Below are positions 25,164-35,730 of a stretch of 64,000 bases of DNA, piece after piece; within the stretch, counting starts at the first letter, position 1, and every line of letters starts with the position of its first letter. Source of the DNA: Pseudomonas sp. ABC1 (GTDB lineage Bacteria > Pseudomonadota > Gammaproteobacteria > Pseudomonadales > Pseudomonadaceae); contig NZ_CP058349.1 in assembly GCF_013395055.1 (NCBI RefSeq), forward strand, positions 2,416,001 through 2,480,000, in the 5' to 3' direction. Both the position numbers and the translations under genes were made by a program. The notes beneath the pieces were generated by a model, which saw only the letters and a program-made list of their open reading frames with translations, did not search any database and had not been told where the DNA came from.

Positions 25164-26759
25164 ATGTCCTATTCCCATGTACCGGCGAAGGCGCTTCTGT
25201 GCGCCCTCGGTCTTGCCGTGATGACGGCCAACGTGGCCATGGCGGCCGACACCACTCACCCGACCAGCAGCGCCCAGGCGAGCGAGGGTCGAGTGTTGGT
25301 CAATCAGGTCGCTTTCAGCGGCAACCGCACCTTCAGCGCCGAACAGCTCGATGCGCTGATCGCCGCCGACCTCGGCCGTCCGATGAACCTGGCCGAGATG
25401 AAGGCACTGGCCGGCAAGGTCACGGCCCATTACCACGCGGCGGGCTACAAGCTGGTCAAGGTGGTCGTGCCTGACCAGACATTCGCCAATGGCAAAACCC
25501 TCGAACTGGTCGTGCTCGAAGGCTGGCTGGGTCGGGTGCAGGTCACCGGGGCCAAGCGCTTCTCCGAGCGCCAGGTGATCGACGCCCTCGAAGCCGGCGG
25601 CGTGCACCCGGACGAGCCATTCACGCTCGAAGAGGTGGAGCGGGCACTGACCCACCTGAACCGCCTGTCCGGCATCGAAGTCAGCTCGACCCTGCAACCG
25701 GGCGAGCAGACCGGCTCCACCGACCTGGTGGTGGACGTCACCGAGGCGGCGCGCATCCAGGGCGCGCTGGAGGCCAACAACTACGGCAGCGAGGACACCG
25801 GCGAGTACCGCCTGATGCCGAGCCTCAAGTTCGCCAACCTCACCGGCCACGGCGACGAGGCCAATGTGCTGGCCCTGACCTCCCTGGGCGACGGCGACCT
25901 GTGGTACGGCTACGTCGACTACAGCCTGCCGCTCAATGCCCGTGGCACCAAGGCGCGCGCCTACTTCTCGAAGGGTAACGTCGACGTCGGCAACACCTAT
26001 CGCGTGCTGGAAATCGAAGGTGACAACCAGAGCTGGGGCATGGGCGTTTCCCAGGACTTCGTGCGCTCGTCGCGCAGCATCATCACCGCCGAGGCCTGGC
26101 TGGAGTCGCAGGACCTGGAGCAGAGCATCCTCGGTATCCGTACCGCCGAAGACCAGATTCGCAAGCTGCGCTTCGGCCTGACCCTGGACAACTCCGACCT
26201 CTATGGCCGTACCCTGGCCACCGCGGGCCTGCACTACGGCCTGGGCGAAGCCCTGGGCGGCATGGACAACGATTCGCTGATGTCCAGCCGCGCCGCCGCC
26301 AAGGCGGATAACCAGTTCACCAAGTTCACCTTCGACATCGCCCGCCTGCAACAGATCACCCCGCGCTTCCTGGTCATTCCGCGCATCGCGGGCCAGTACT
26401 CGCTGGATTCGCTGGTGTCCAGCGAGCAGTGGGGCGTGGGTGGTTTCAACTCGGTGGCCGGCCATGCGCCATCGACCTGGTCGGGCGACCACGGTTTCAC
26501 CGCCAGCCTGGAAGGTCGCTACTCGCTGTTCAAGGACAGCGACCGCTACCAGGCCACCGCGCGTATCGATCACGGCCAGGTCTGGCTGAAGGACACGCTG
26601 GTCGGCCAGGACGACCACCAGGACCTCAGCGGCGCCGCCATCGGCCTGCTGGCGCGGCCCATCGACAGCGTCGACCTGCGCGTGGACTTCGGTGTGCCCC
26701 TCAGCGAGAAGACCGAGGACAGCACTTACATCTACGCCCAGGCCCGCTATCGCTTCTGA
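25164..26759 (+). CDS. TpsB outer-membrane transporter (FhaC/ShlB/HecB family)
   Basis: A protein of 531 residues with a signal peptide (AKALLCALGLAVMTANVAMAAD). Two POTRA domains follow (about 45-200; NQVAFSGNRTFSAEQLDALI, then LGRVQVTGAKRFSERQVIDAL). The rest is a 16-strand barrel ending in an aromatic C-terminal residue (YIYAQARYRF), as outer-membrane barrels do. The VRGF/Y-type lid motif in loop L6 is not obvious by eye. It secretes the TpsA protein encoded 39 nt downstream by recognising its N-terminal TPS domain in the periplasm. Confidence 0.9.
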   Translation: MSYSHVPAKALLCALGLAVMTANVAMAADTTHPTSSAQASEGRVLVNQVAFSGNRTFSAEQLDALIAADLGRPMNLAEMKALAGKVTAHYHAAGYKLVKVVVPDQTFANGKTLELVVLEGWLGRVQVTGAKRFSERQVIDALEAGGVHPDEPFTLEEVERALTHLNRLSGIEVSSTLQPGEQTGSTDLVVDVTEAARIQGALEANNYGSEDTGEYRLMPSLKFANLTGHGDEANVLALTSLGDGDLWYGYVDYSLPLNARGTKARAYFSKGNVDVGNTYRVLEIEGDNQSWGMGVSQDFVRSSRSIITAEAWLESQDLEQSILGIRTAEDQIRKLRFGLTLDNSDLYGRTLATAGLHYGLGEALGGMDNDSLMSSRAAAKADNQFTKFTFDIARLQQITPRFLVIPRIAGQYSLDSLVSSEQWGVGGFNSVAGHAPSTWSGDHGFTASLEGRYSLFKDSDRYQATARIDHGQVWLKDTLVGQDDHQDLSGAAIGLLARPIDSVDLRVDFGVPLSEKTEDSTYIYAQARYRF

Positions 26760-26798
26760 GCCACGGAAACCACACCCAATTCGCACAGGTAAGTATTC

Positions 26799-29700
26799 AT
26801 GTCCCGCAAGAAGAAAGGTACACAGAGCTTCATCAAGGCGGTCTCGGTTTCCGTGATCGGCGCCAGCAGCTCGGTAGCATTGGCAGCCCCGACCGGCGGC
26901 ACCGTCGTCAGTGGCGGCATCACCATCGGCTCGATGAACAACAACGAACTGGTGATCACCCAGGCCCTGCAGAAAGGCATCATCAACTGGACCGACTTCA
27001 GCATCGACGCCGGTGAGCTGGTGCGTTTCGCCCAGAGTGCCGGTAACGACTCGATCACCCTGAACCGGGTGCTCGGCAGCCAGGTCTCGAACATTCAGGG
27101 CGCTCTGCAGGCCAACGGCAACATCTTCCTGATCAACCCCAACGGCATCGTCTTCGGTGCCGGTTCACAGATCGACGTGGCAGGCCTGCTGGCCACTACC
27201 TTCGATGTCACCGACTCCAGTTTCCTCAGTGGCGGCCAGCTCGAGTTCAGCCAGGTTGCGGGCAAGGACCTGGCAAGCATCGCCAACCAGGGCACCATCA
27301 CCAGCGGCGCTGGTGGCTTCGTCTACCTGGTCGCGCCGAAAGTCGACAACTCCGGCTTCGTGATCGCCAACGTCGGTCGCGTGACCATGGCCGCCGGTGA
27401 CCGCTTCACGGTCAACCTGCAAGGCAGCAACCTGATCAACTTCAGCGTCACCGGCGATTCCCTGGCCGCGGCCACCGGCAGCGACCTGGAAGGCGTCAAG
27501 AACAGCGGTACCGTCACTGCCCAGACCGTGCTCCTGCAGGGCAATGCGGCCAGCGGCCTGATGAGCTCGGTAGTCAACAACAGCGGCATCATCGAAGCCA
27601 CCGAACTGACCATCGACGCGGGCGACATCGTCCAGAATGGCACCGTCAAGGGCGTCGCCACCGCGGCAACCACCACCGCCAGCCTGACGGCCGGCAAGAC
27701 CATCACCACCGGCAGCAACAGCTCGACCCGTGCTACTACCCTGAACCTGACCGTGAAGGACGAAGGCGCCTCGATCGGTTCGGAAGCGGGCGCGGTTCAG
27801 GTCGATGCCGATGTGCTCAATGCCACCTCGCAGAGCGGCAACGTGCTGGTCACCGACGTCAGCGGCGGCGTCGCGTTGGGCGAAGTCAAGGCCGGTACCC
27901 CGGCCGCGGGCGGCAGTGTGGTGATCACCGCGCAGAACGGCAGCATCACGTCCGCCGACACCAGCAAGGCCAACGTCACCGGTTACTCGGCCAAGCTGGT
28001 CGCCGACGGTGCTGTCGGTACCGACAGCACCGCGGTCAACACCCAGGTCGGCGTGCTTTCCGCCTCGACCCAGAACGGCGGTATCAACGTCGACAACGAC
28101 GGTGCGCTGATCCTCGGCGACGTGATTGCTCGCGAGCAGATCACCGTTGGCGGTCAGACCACGGTCTCCGGCGCGGTGGACAGCAGCGGCTCGATCACCC
28201 TGAGCAACGGCAGCACCGGCACCCGGAACGTCAAGGTCAGTGCCAGCGAAGGCGTCATCGTCACCGGCACCGTATCGGCCACCAACAGCCTGACCGTCGC
28301 CTCCGACACCGGCAGCATCCTGGCTGCCCAGGCGGGTACCTCGCTGGTCGGTCGCACCATCAACCTGTCTGCCGGTGGCGCGGTTGGCGATGCCTCACAG
28401 GCCCTGAGCACCCAGAGCAACACCCTCAACGCCAGCGCCAGCGATGGCGGCGTGTATGTGAATGAGAGCAACGGCCTGACCGTCGGCACCATTACCGCTG
28501 CCGGTGCGAACAACGACGTGGTGCTCGGCGCGACCCAGGGCAATCTCACCGTCGGCAGCATCACCGCCGCCGGCGCAGCGGTAACCTTGACCGCCGGCAA
28601 CGGCAGCATCATCTCCGCCAGCGGCTCGACCACCAACGTCACCGCCAAGGACCTGATCGCCACCGCCAAGTCCGGTATCGCCACCTCGGCGAAGAAGCTG
28701 GGCACCAGCGTCGACACCCTGACCGCCACCACCACCGCGGCCCAGGCCGGCGTCTACGCCACTAACGACAAGGCCCTGGAAGCGCTCTCGGTGACCACGC
28801 CGAACGGTGACACCAACGTCGCCTTCAGTGGCGGCGCGCTGACCTACAGCCGCAACACCAATGGCCTGGCGCTGACCCGCCTGCAGGCCATGGACGTGTC
28901 TTTCAGCAACACCGCTGCGGGCCTCAAGCTCAGCGGCATCGATGCCGGTAGCGACAAGAGCGTCTCCCTGACCGCCGCCGGTGACATTACCCAGGGTAGC
29001 GGCAGCGTGGTCGCCAAGGACCTGACCCTCGACGCCTCGGGCAGCATCGGCGCCGTCGGCACCGCGTTGCAGACCCAGGCCAGCGAGCTGACCCTGACCA
29101 GCCGCAACGGCATCGCCAACGTCGCCAACACCTCGACCGACCTGGCCCTGACCGCGAACGCCACCTCGACCAACGGTGCCGTCAGCATCAACCAGAGCGG
29201 CAACCTGGAAGTGAACTCGGTCAACGCCAAGGCCGCAGTCAACCTGACCGCCGGCGGCGCCGTGACCGCGGCTGCCAGCGCACCGGGCACGGTGATTTCC
29301 GCAGGTTCCCTGAACGTCACCGCCGCTTCGATCGGCAGCGCCACCAAGGCCCTGTCCAGCAAGGTCGCGGGCGCGGTGAACCTGACCGCCACCAACGGCG
29401 ACGTCAACTTCTCCAACATCGGCGCCATCACCCTGCTGGACGTCCTCGCCAGCAACGGCAAGATCGCCTTCCAGAACTCGGGCGACACCGTGGTCGGCCA
29501 ACTGCAGGCCAGCGGCACCATCGACTTCAAGGTGTCCGGCAACGTCACCGACGGCAACGGCTCGGCGGCCAACTTCATCACCAGTGGCCTGAGCGCCGCG
29601 GTGAAGTCGTTTGGCACCAGCGGCGATGCCATCGAGATCCAGGTCGACGAGCTGGTGATCGATGCAGCCAACGGCGGCATCTACGCCCGCCAGGCCAGCG

Positions 29701-32700
29701 GCAACCTGATTTCCCTGAAACAGATCACCAGCGGCGGCACCGGCAGCGACATCCAGATCCAGGCTGACGGCAGCATCAAGCTGGGCAACGTCAATGCCGG
29801 TGGCAACAACGTCAAGATCGCCGCCGGTGGCAGCATCGAAGACGGCCGCACCAGCACTGCCAGCGCCAACGTTGTCGCCCGCTCGCTGGACATCAGCGCG
29901 CCGAACGGCATCGGCCAGCAGGGCGATCTCGCTCTGGACGTCAGCTTCCTCTCCGCCGCTGGCGGTACCGGTGGCGTCACTGCGACCAACGCCGGCGCCG
30001 TGGCCGTCGACGCCAGCTCGCTGACCGGCAAGGGCACCAGCGCGATCAACATCGTCGCCACTGCCATCACCATCCTCGACAACAGCGGCGGCACCATCAC
30101 CATGGATGGCGGTTCGCTGGTGTTGAAGGCGACCTCGGGCAACATCGTCTTCCTCAACCAGAACGACACCATCTACTTGCCGGGTGGCGGCAGCATCACC
30201 CTGATCGCGACCTCCAAATCCAGTGTCGAAGTCCCGGGCTATGACGGCGTGATCATCGCCGGCAACCTGAAGACCGACGGCGGCAACATCACCCTGCAGG
30301 CGCAGTCGAACATCACCATCGGCATGCTCGATGCCGGCACTACCGGCAACGTCACCGTGGCCTCGGCCGGCGGCGTGATCCTCGACGGCAACGGCACCGC
30401 GCAGAACATTCGCGGCAACGTTGTCAGCCTGACCGCCAGCACGCCGAGCGAGTACACCGCCGAGCTGACCCGCGACACCGCCATCGCCGAATACTCGGCG
30501 CGCGATGCCGAGGCAGCTGCCAAGCTGCTGCAACTGAACATACTGATCCAGCAGCTCAAGGACTATGAGGCGCTGGTCACCTCCGCCACCCTGCAGAACA
30601 GCCTGGCCGAGCTGACCCAGCGCCTGGCCGAAATCGCCGCGAACAACCAGTCGAACAAAGTGGACAGCATGTCGAAGGTCGCCGACGGCCTGAACACTGC
30701 CCTCAACGCTGCCACCGTGGTGCGTAACGCTGCGGCAGTGATCGCAGGTGCGGCGCAGGCCATCCCGTTCTCCGGTGACGCCGGTGCCGATGCGGCCTTC
30801 GCCGTGGTCGACCTGGTGATGTCCGCCGCTTCCCTGGCGCTGGACAGCTACGAGCGCTACAGCCTGGCGCCGGAGCAGGACCAACTGGTCGAACTGAACA
30901 ACACCCTGGACGTGGCCAACGCCGCCATCTACACCGCCGCGACCAACCTGGCCACCACCACGGCGATCCGCGACACCACCGCGACCTCCAAGGCTGCCGC
31001 CGACCTCGCTGTATTCAAGGCCAACACCGCCCGCGATGCTGCCCTGCAAGTGCGCAGGCAGGCCGTGGCTGCCTACAACCTGAACCAGCAGATCGACAGT
31101 TCCGCCGACAAGCCGCTGGGTATCACCGCCAACCGCCTGAACATCAACAATGGCGCTGCCCTCGATTCGAGCCTGTACCTGGACTCCACCGGTAATCTCG
31201 GCCTGGGTGATATCAGTGTCGCCAGCGGCGAGAAGATTGTCGCCTCGGCCACCGGCAACATCGGTGTGGTCGGTGATGTGGTCAGCGATACCTTCATCGG
31301 CCTGAACGCCGGCAACGCCATCCTGGGTCAGGGCGGCACCCTGTTCTCGCCGGACATGCTGCTGGTCGCTGGCAACGGCATCGGTGCCAACCAGGCCGTC
31401 AACACCCAGACCGACCGCCTGGCGGCCGACGCCGGCAACGGCGGCGTAGCCATTGTCAACGCCAATGGCGGCGCCCTGCTGACCATCGGCAGCCAGGGTG
31501 CTGTCAAAGGCATCACCGGCGCAGGCGATATCAGCGTGACCACCGACGGTTCGCTGCAAATCGACCAACTGGTCAAGGACAGCACCCACACCCACACCGT
31601 GAGCCTGACCAGCACCGGCGGCTCAATCATCGATGGCAACACCGTCGAGCGTAACGTGCAGGGTGGCACCCTGGTGGCGAGCGCCGCCGGCTCCATCGAC
31701 CTGGACACCGAGGTGGATACCCTCGATGTCGAAGTCACCGACGCCGGTGACATCACGCTTCGCGAAGCGAATGCCGTGACTGCGCGCAACCTCCGCACCG
31801 CCAGTGGCGACATCGACCTCAATGCCGGTGGCGCGGTCGTGGTCGGCAGCCTGGACGCCGGTACGGGCCAGATCGACCTGCATGTCGCAGGCGCGGTGGA
31901 GGACGATCAGGACAACGCAACCCTGATCATCGCCGATACCCTGAACATCCAGGCGACAGGCAGCGTCGGTGCCGTTGGCAGCAACGCTACCCGCGCGCTG
32001 GACACTCAGGTCAACACCGTCAACGTCACCGCCAGCGGCGAGGTCAACCTGGCCGAAGTCGACGACCTGACCATCGGCCTGCTGGAAACCGATCACGGCA
32101 ACGTGACCGTCACCACGGGCGGCGACCTGAACCTGGGTGCGCTGACCACGGGGACCGACGTAGACACCGTGACCCTGATCGCTGGCCAGGCGATCAATAG
32201 CGTGCGTGACGACGAGGCCAGCAACATCGATGCCGCCAACCTGGCCATGAGCGCCGGCAGCGGTATCGGCCAGAGAAAGGGGCTGGCTGTCCGCGTCGAT
32301 CGTCTCGAAGCCAGCGGCGGTACGGGGGGTATCCTGGTCGCCGACCTCGATGGCGGCCTGACCATCGGCGGCGTGACGCCCAACCTGGGCAACCCGGCCA
32401 TCCTCGGCCTGAACACCCAGGGCGGCAACATTCTCGTCGGCACCCTGGAGGGCGACCTGACCGTCGACGAGGCGGTCGACAACAGCGGCAGTGGCCAGAT
32501 AATGCTGGTTGCCGTGGAGGGTGATGTCAGCATTGCCCAGGGCGCGCCTGTCACGGGTAACGGCGATATCGCTGTCATGGCGGGCGGCAACTTGCTGCAG
32601 GACGCGACGGTCCAGAGCGTCGATGGCAGCATCTTGCTCCAGGCCGCGGGCGACCTGACCCAGAATGCCCTGGTGAACACCGGTAACGGCAACATCAGCG

Positions 32701-35588
32701 TGATTGCTGGAGCCGATCTGCTGATGAGCGCCGATACACGCATCGACGGCACCGGCAATGTCACCTACTCGGCAGAGGGCAACGCCAGCCTGCAACAGAT
32801 CACCACTGGCACCGGCAACCTGTTGCTGTCCGCCGATGGCGACCTGACCCAGAACGCCCTGCTGAACACCGGCAGTGGCAATATCACGGTCAGCTCGGGC
32901 GCCGATCTGCTGATGAACGCCGATACACGCATCGACGGCACCGGCAATGTCACCTACTCGGCAGTGGGTGACGCACGCCTGCAACAGATCACCACCGGCA
33001 CCGGCAACCTGTTGCTGTCCGCCGATGGCGACCTGACCCAGAACGCCCTGCTGAACACTGGCAGTGGCAACATCACGGTCAGCTCAGGCGCAGATCTGCT
33101 GATGAACGCCGATACACGCATCGACGGCACCGGCAATGTCACCTACTCGGCAGTGGGGGACGCCAGCCTGCAACGGATCACCACCGGCACCGGCAACCTG
33201 CTGCTGTCCGCCGGCGGCGACCTGATCCAGAACGCCCTGCTGAACACCGGCAATGGCAACATCACGGTCGATGCTGGCGCTGATCTGGTCATGCTGGCGA
33301 ATACACGCATCGACGGTACTGGCGATATCGCCTACAGCGCGGGCGGCGACGCCAGCCTGACGAACCTGTCCACCCAGACCGGCGACATCACGGTCGAGGC
33401 CGATGGGGATGTGCAGCAGAGCGGTACCCTGTCTGTTGCCGAGGGCGATGTGAGCGTCAGTGCCGAGGGTGACCTGAGCATGAGCGATGGCGCCTTGGTC
33501 GCTGTCGGCCAGGGCAATATCGAGTATGCGGCGGGCGGCGACCTGCTGATCGACGAGCTCTATACGATGGACGGCAATGTCGCCCTGAGCGCTCGCGACG
33601 GTCGTATCGACGTGCATGGCGATGCAGACTACAACGTCAGCGCCAAAGGGCTGGTCGCCAGCGCGGGCGAGGGCATCGGTAGCCTGACGAACGCCCTGCG
33701 CAGCGACATCGACAACCTGACGGCGAGCACGGTCAATGGCTCGATCATCGTCGATGAAGCCGACGATATCGTGTTGGATAACGTCAGTGCGACCAACGGC
33801 AGCATCCAGCTCACGGCCGGCGATATCGAGATCGACCAGCTCGAAGGCGAGCAGATCAACCTGGTGTCGAGCGGTAATGTCAGCACGCTGGCGAACGGTC
33901 TGGTCAAGGGCGGCGACCTCTATGTCAACGCCACGACGGGCGTCGACCTGCGCACGGAAGTCGACACCGCCAGCGTTTCGGTCAGTGGTGCGGGTTCGTC
34001 GTTGAAACTGGATGAGACGGACGCCATCACCCTGACCAGCCTGATCACGGATGGCGGCGACATCGAAGTGACAGCTGCTGGGCAGATCGGCGTAGGCCAC
34101 GTGGATGCCGGCACGGGCGATGTGCTGCTGCAGTCGGGTGAAGACATCGTCACGCAGCGTCCAGGTTTGTTCGGTCGTCTGCTGTCTCTGTTCTCGTTAC
34201 CTGTCGGCGGCATCACCGGTGATCGTATCCAGCTCGAGGCCGCCAGCGGCATCGGCAATGGTACGCAAGGGGCGCTCAGTGTCACGGGCAATACCCTCGA
34301 CGCCAGCAGCGTGGCCGGCGATATCATCCTGGAGCAGTCCCAGGCTGTGACCCTGGAGCGTGTCACCACCGGCAACGGCAACGTCGATGTAACCGTTCTC
34401 GACGGTGATGCGGTCATCGGTGAGGTCAGCGGCAGTGGCTCGGTCAGCCTGACGGCGGACAACGGCCAACTGCTCGACGATGGCGACCAGAGCACCAAGG
34501 TCCGTGCCGGAGGCCTTAACCTGGCGGCCAGCACGGGTATCGGTAGCAGTGGTGCCCTGCAGACCCAGGCGACCAGCCTCGACGCGGTGGTCAGTGGAGC
34601 GGGCGATATCTTCATCCAGGAACAGGATGGTCTGGATCGCCTGGATGCCAGCACTGCCAACGGCAACGTGCAGGTCGTCAGCAACAGCGGCAACCTCGCC
34701 GTGGGGCAGATCGATGCCCAGGGCCACAGTGTGCGCCTGCAGACACTCGATGGCGCGATCCTCGATGCCAATGGCAATACCGCCAGCAACATCAATGCCC
34801 AGCGCCTCGACCTGCTCGCTGCGCGCGGTGTCGGCCAGAGCGGCAACGCCCTCGACGTGAACGTGGAAAGCCTGGCGGCCGTTGGCGGTAACGGTGGTAT
34901 TCGCCTGAACAGCCTGTCGAATGGCGAGCTCAGCCTGTCCTCGCAATCAGGCACCGCGTTGACCGCCAGCCAGGGCGATATCGTCCTGACCGCCGCGGGC
35001 GACCTGGGCCTGGATGGCGACATCGAGAACACCGGTGGCGGCAATATCGTGCTGACGGCGGGCAACATCCGCCAGGACGCTGATATCGGCACCAGTGGCA
35101 GTGGTAACGTCAGCCTCGACAGCTCCGGCAGCATCATCATGGCCGCCAGCAGCGCGACCCACGCCGGCAACGGCCAGGTTAGCTACAAGGCCGCCAACAC
35201 CCTGACCGTCGCCGAGGTTCAGACCTCCAGCAATCCGGGTGGTGGCAAGGTGGTGTTCGTGGCGCCGCTGATCCTCGATAACCTGCCGGGCGTGGCGAAC
35301 GTACGGGCCTGGGAAGTCTCGCTTTCCTCGCAGAACGGCAACAGCGCGCTGATCAAGGAACTCATGGGCGACCTGAACGACTCCTCGCGGGTCGACCTGG
35401 GTGCCCGTGTGATTGGCGGTAGCCTGGCGGAAAGCCGCCGCTTCATGGAGGCGCTGTTGCAACCGACCCTGGTCCAGCGCACGCCGACGGAGCAGGTATT
35501 CGCTACGGGTCTGCTCAGCGATGCGCAGATCCGGCCGGTACGCGGCTTCGTCGAAGGTGAGAACGGCGTGATGGTCTACAGCAAGTAA
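26799..35588 (+). CDS. TpsA filamentous-haemagglutinin-type exoprotein
   Basis: A secreted protein of 2929 residues. It opens with an extended signal (MSRKKKGTQSFIKAVSVSVIGASSSVALA) and a TPS secretion domain (about 30-260) carrying the NPNGIVFG motif near residue 112. Most of the rest is degenerate beta-helix repeats rich in G, N, T, S and A. Residues about 1211-1430 break this pattern: they are Ala/Leu/Glu-rich and alpha-helical (TAIAEYSARDAEAAAKLLQL; LVELNNTLDVANAAIYTA), a likely coiled-coil insertion. From about residue 1951 come three near-identical 63-residue repeats. I found no cysteine on reading through and no C-terminal toxin domain; the end (EGENGVMVYSK) is short. Probable role: adhesion or biofilm matrix, by analogy with FHA/HMW/CdrA-like proteins. 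Confidence 0.9.
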   Translation: MSRKKKGTQSFIKAVSVSVIGASSSVALAAPTGGTVVSGGITIGSMNNNELVITQALQKGIINWTDFSIDAGELVRFAQSAGNDSITLNRVLGSQVSNIQGALQANGNIFLINPNGIVFGAGSQIDVAGLLATTFDVTDSSFLSGGQLEFSQVAGKDLASIANQGTITSGAGGFVYLVAPKVDNSGFVIANVGRVTMAAGDRFTVNLQGSNLINFSVTGDSLAAATGSDLEGVKNSGTVTAQTVLLQGNAASGLMSSVVNNSGIIEATELTIDAGDIVQNGTVKGVATAATTTASLTAGKTITTGSNSSTRATTLNLTVKDEGASIGSEAGAVQVDADVLNATSQSGNVLVTDVSGGVALGEVKAGTPAAGGSVVITAQNGSITSADTSKANVTGYSAKLVADGAVGTDSTAVNTQVGVLSASTQNGGINVDNDGALILGDVIAREQITVGGQTTVSGAVDSSGSITLSNGSTGTRNVKVSASEGVIVTGTVSATNSLTVASDTGSILAAQAGTSLVGRTINLSAGGAVGDASQALSTQSNTLNASASDGGVYVNESNGLTVGTITAAGANNDVVLGATQGNLTVGSITAAGAAVTLTAGNGSIISASGSTTNVTAKDLIATAKSGIATSAKKLGTSVDTLTATTTAAQAGVYATNDKALEALSVTTPNGDTNVAFSGGALTYSRNTNGLALTRLQAMDVSFSNTAAGLKLSGIDAGSDKSVSLTAAGDITQGSGSVVAKDLTLDASGSIGAVGTALQTQASELTLTSRNGIANVANTSTDLALTANATSTNGAVSINQSGNLEVNSVNAKAAVNLTAGGAVTAAASAPGTVISAGSLNVTAASIGSATKALSSKVAGAVNLTATNGDVNFSNIGAITLLDVLASNGKIAFQNSGDTVVGQLQASGTIDFKVSGNVTDGNGSAANFITSGLSAAVKSFGTSGDAIEIQVDELVIDAANGGIYARQASGNLISLKQITSGGTGSDIQIQADGSIKLGNVNAGGNNVKIAAGGSIEDGRTSTASANVVARSLDISAPNGIGQQGDLALDVSFLSAAGGTGGVTATNAGAVAVDASSLTGKGTSAINIVATAITILDNSGGTITMDGGSLVLKATSGNIVFLNQNDTIYLPGGGSITLIATSKSSVEVPGYDGVIIAGNLKTDGGNITLQAQSNITIGMLDAGTTGNVTVASAGGVILDGNGTAQNIRGNVVSLTASTPSEYTAELTRDTAIAEYSARDAEAAAKLLQLNILIQQLKDYEALVTSATLQNSLAELTQRLAEIAANNQSNKVDSMSKVADGLNTALNAATVVRNAAAVIAGAAQAIPFSGDAGADAAFAVVDLVMSAASLALDSYERYSLAPEQDQLVELNNTLDVANAAIYTAATNLATTTAIRDTTATSKAAADLAVFKANTARDAALQVRRQAVAAYNLNQQIDSSADKPLGITANRLNINNGAALDSSLYLDSTGNLGLGDISVASGEKIVASATGNIGVVGDVVSDTFIGLNAGNAILGQGGTLFSPDMLLVAGNGIGANQAVNTQTDRLAADAGNGGVAIVNANGGALLTIGSQGAVKGITGAGDISVTTDGSLQIDQLVKDSTHTHTVSLTSTGGSIIDGNTVERNVQGGTLVASAAGSIDLDTEVDTLDVEVTDAGDITLREANAVTARNLRTASGDIDLNAGGAVVVGSLDAGTGQIDLHVAGAVEDDQDNATLIIADTLNIQATGSVGAVGSNATRALDTQVNTVNVTASGEVNLAEVDDLTIGLLETDHGNVTVTTGGDLNLGALTTGTDVDTVTLIAGQAINSVRDDEASNIDAANLAMSAGSGIGQRKGLAVRVDRLEASGGTGGILVADLDGGLTIGGVTPNLGNPAILGLNTQGGNILVGTLEGDLTVDEAVDNSGSGQIMLVAVEGDVSIAQGAPVTGNGDIAVMAGGNLLQDATVQSVDGSILLQAAGDLTQNALVNTGNGNISVIAGADLLMSADTRIDGTGNVTYSAEGNASLQQITTGTGNLLLSADGDLTQNALLNTGSGNITVSSGADLLMNADTRIDGTGNVTYSAVGDARLQQITTGTGNLLLSADGDLTQNALLNTGSGNITVSSGADLLMNADTRIDGTGNVTYSAVGDASLQRITTGTGNLLLSAGGDLIQNALLNTGNGNITVDAGADLVMLANTRIDGTGDIAYSAGGDASLTNLSTQTGDITVEADGDVQQSGTLSVAEGDVSVSAEGDLSMSDGALVAVGQGNIEYAAGGDLLIDELYTMDGNVALSARDGRIDVHGDADYNVSAKGLVASAGEGIGSLTNALRSDIDNLTASTVNGSIIVDEADDIVLDNVSATNGSIQLTAGDIEIDQLEGEQINLVSSGNVSTLANGLVKGGDLYVNATTGVDLRTEVDTASVSVSGAGSSLKLDETDAITLTSLITDGGDIEVTAAGQIGVGHVDAGTGDVLLQSGEDIVTQRPGLFGRLLSLFSLPVGGITGDRIQLEAASGIGNGTQGALSVTGNTLDASSVAGDIILEQSQAVTLERVTTGNGNVDVTVLDGDAVIGEVSGSGSVSLTADNGQLLDDGDQSTKVRAGGLNLAASTGIGSSGALQTQATSLDAVVSGAGDIFIQEQDGLDRLDASTANGNVQVVSNSGNLAVGQIDAQGHSVRLQTLDGAILDANGNTASNINAQRLDLLAARGVGQSGNALDVNVESLAAVGGNGGIRLNSLSNGELSLSSQSGTALTASQGDIVLTAAGDLGLDGDIENTGGGNIVLTAGNIRQDADIGTSGSGNVSLDSSGSIIMAASSATHAGNGQVSYKAANTLTVAEVQTSSNPGGGKVVFVAPLILDNLPGVANVRAWEVSLSSQNGNSALIKELMGDLNDSSRVDLGARVIGGSLAESRRFMEALLQPTLVQRTPTEQVFATGLLSDAQIRPVRGFVEGENGVMVYSK
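32649..33404 (+). repeat. Tandem 189-nt repeats inside tpsA
   Basis: Three units of exactly 189 nt (32649-32837, 32838-33026, 33027-33215) and a more diverged fourth (33216-33404). Each encodes 63 residues beginning GDLTQNALLNTG and containing ADTRIDGTGNVTYSA. Units 2 and 3 differ at only a few bases, which suggests recent duplication or gene conversion. Confidence 0.9.
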
Positions 35589-35604
35589 ACCGTCGCGATG
35601 TACG

Positions 35605-35637
35605 AAAAGGCCGCCGGGTTCGCCCTGCGGCCTTTTT
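35605..35637 (+). terminator. Intrinsic terminator of the tpsBA operon
   Basis: AAAAGGCCGC and GCGGCCTTTT pair perfectly around a 12-base loop, and the second arm runs into a T-rich tail. It begins 17 nt after the tpsA stop codon. Confidence 0.9.
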
Positions 35638-35730
35638 ATTTGCCGGGTGGAAGCCGGGATGCGGTGGCGCCAGGAACGATAAAACTGCCCGGAGAGTAAT
35701 GCTGTTCACTCAAAGTAGTCCGCGCCTACT

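Noticed and set aside
25122..26786. A 554-codon minus-strand frame over tpsB
   Set aside because: Mirror of a GC-rich gene whose plus-strand frame has a signal peptide, POTRA domains and a barrel end; the minus frame has no domain signature.
28395..31595. A 1066-codon minus-strand open frame inside tpsA
   Set aside because: It is antisense to the repeat-rich tpsA frame, has no ribosome site and reads as Val/Ala/Gly/Asp-rich low complexity, as expected from the complement of a GC-rich repeat gene.
32649..33404. CRISPR array
   Set aside because: The 189-nt periodic repeat is coding and in frame within tpsA, with no spacers; no CRISPR-like array was seen anywhere in the window.
34950..35588. 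C-terminal toxin (CdiA-like) on TpsA
   Set aside because: The last 200 residues continue the repeat pattern and end in a short conserved-looking tail; no VENN-type boundary or immunity gene follows.
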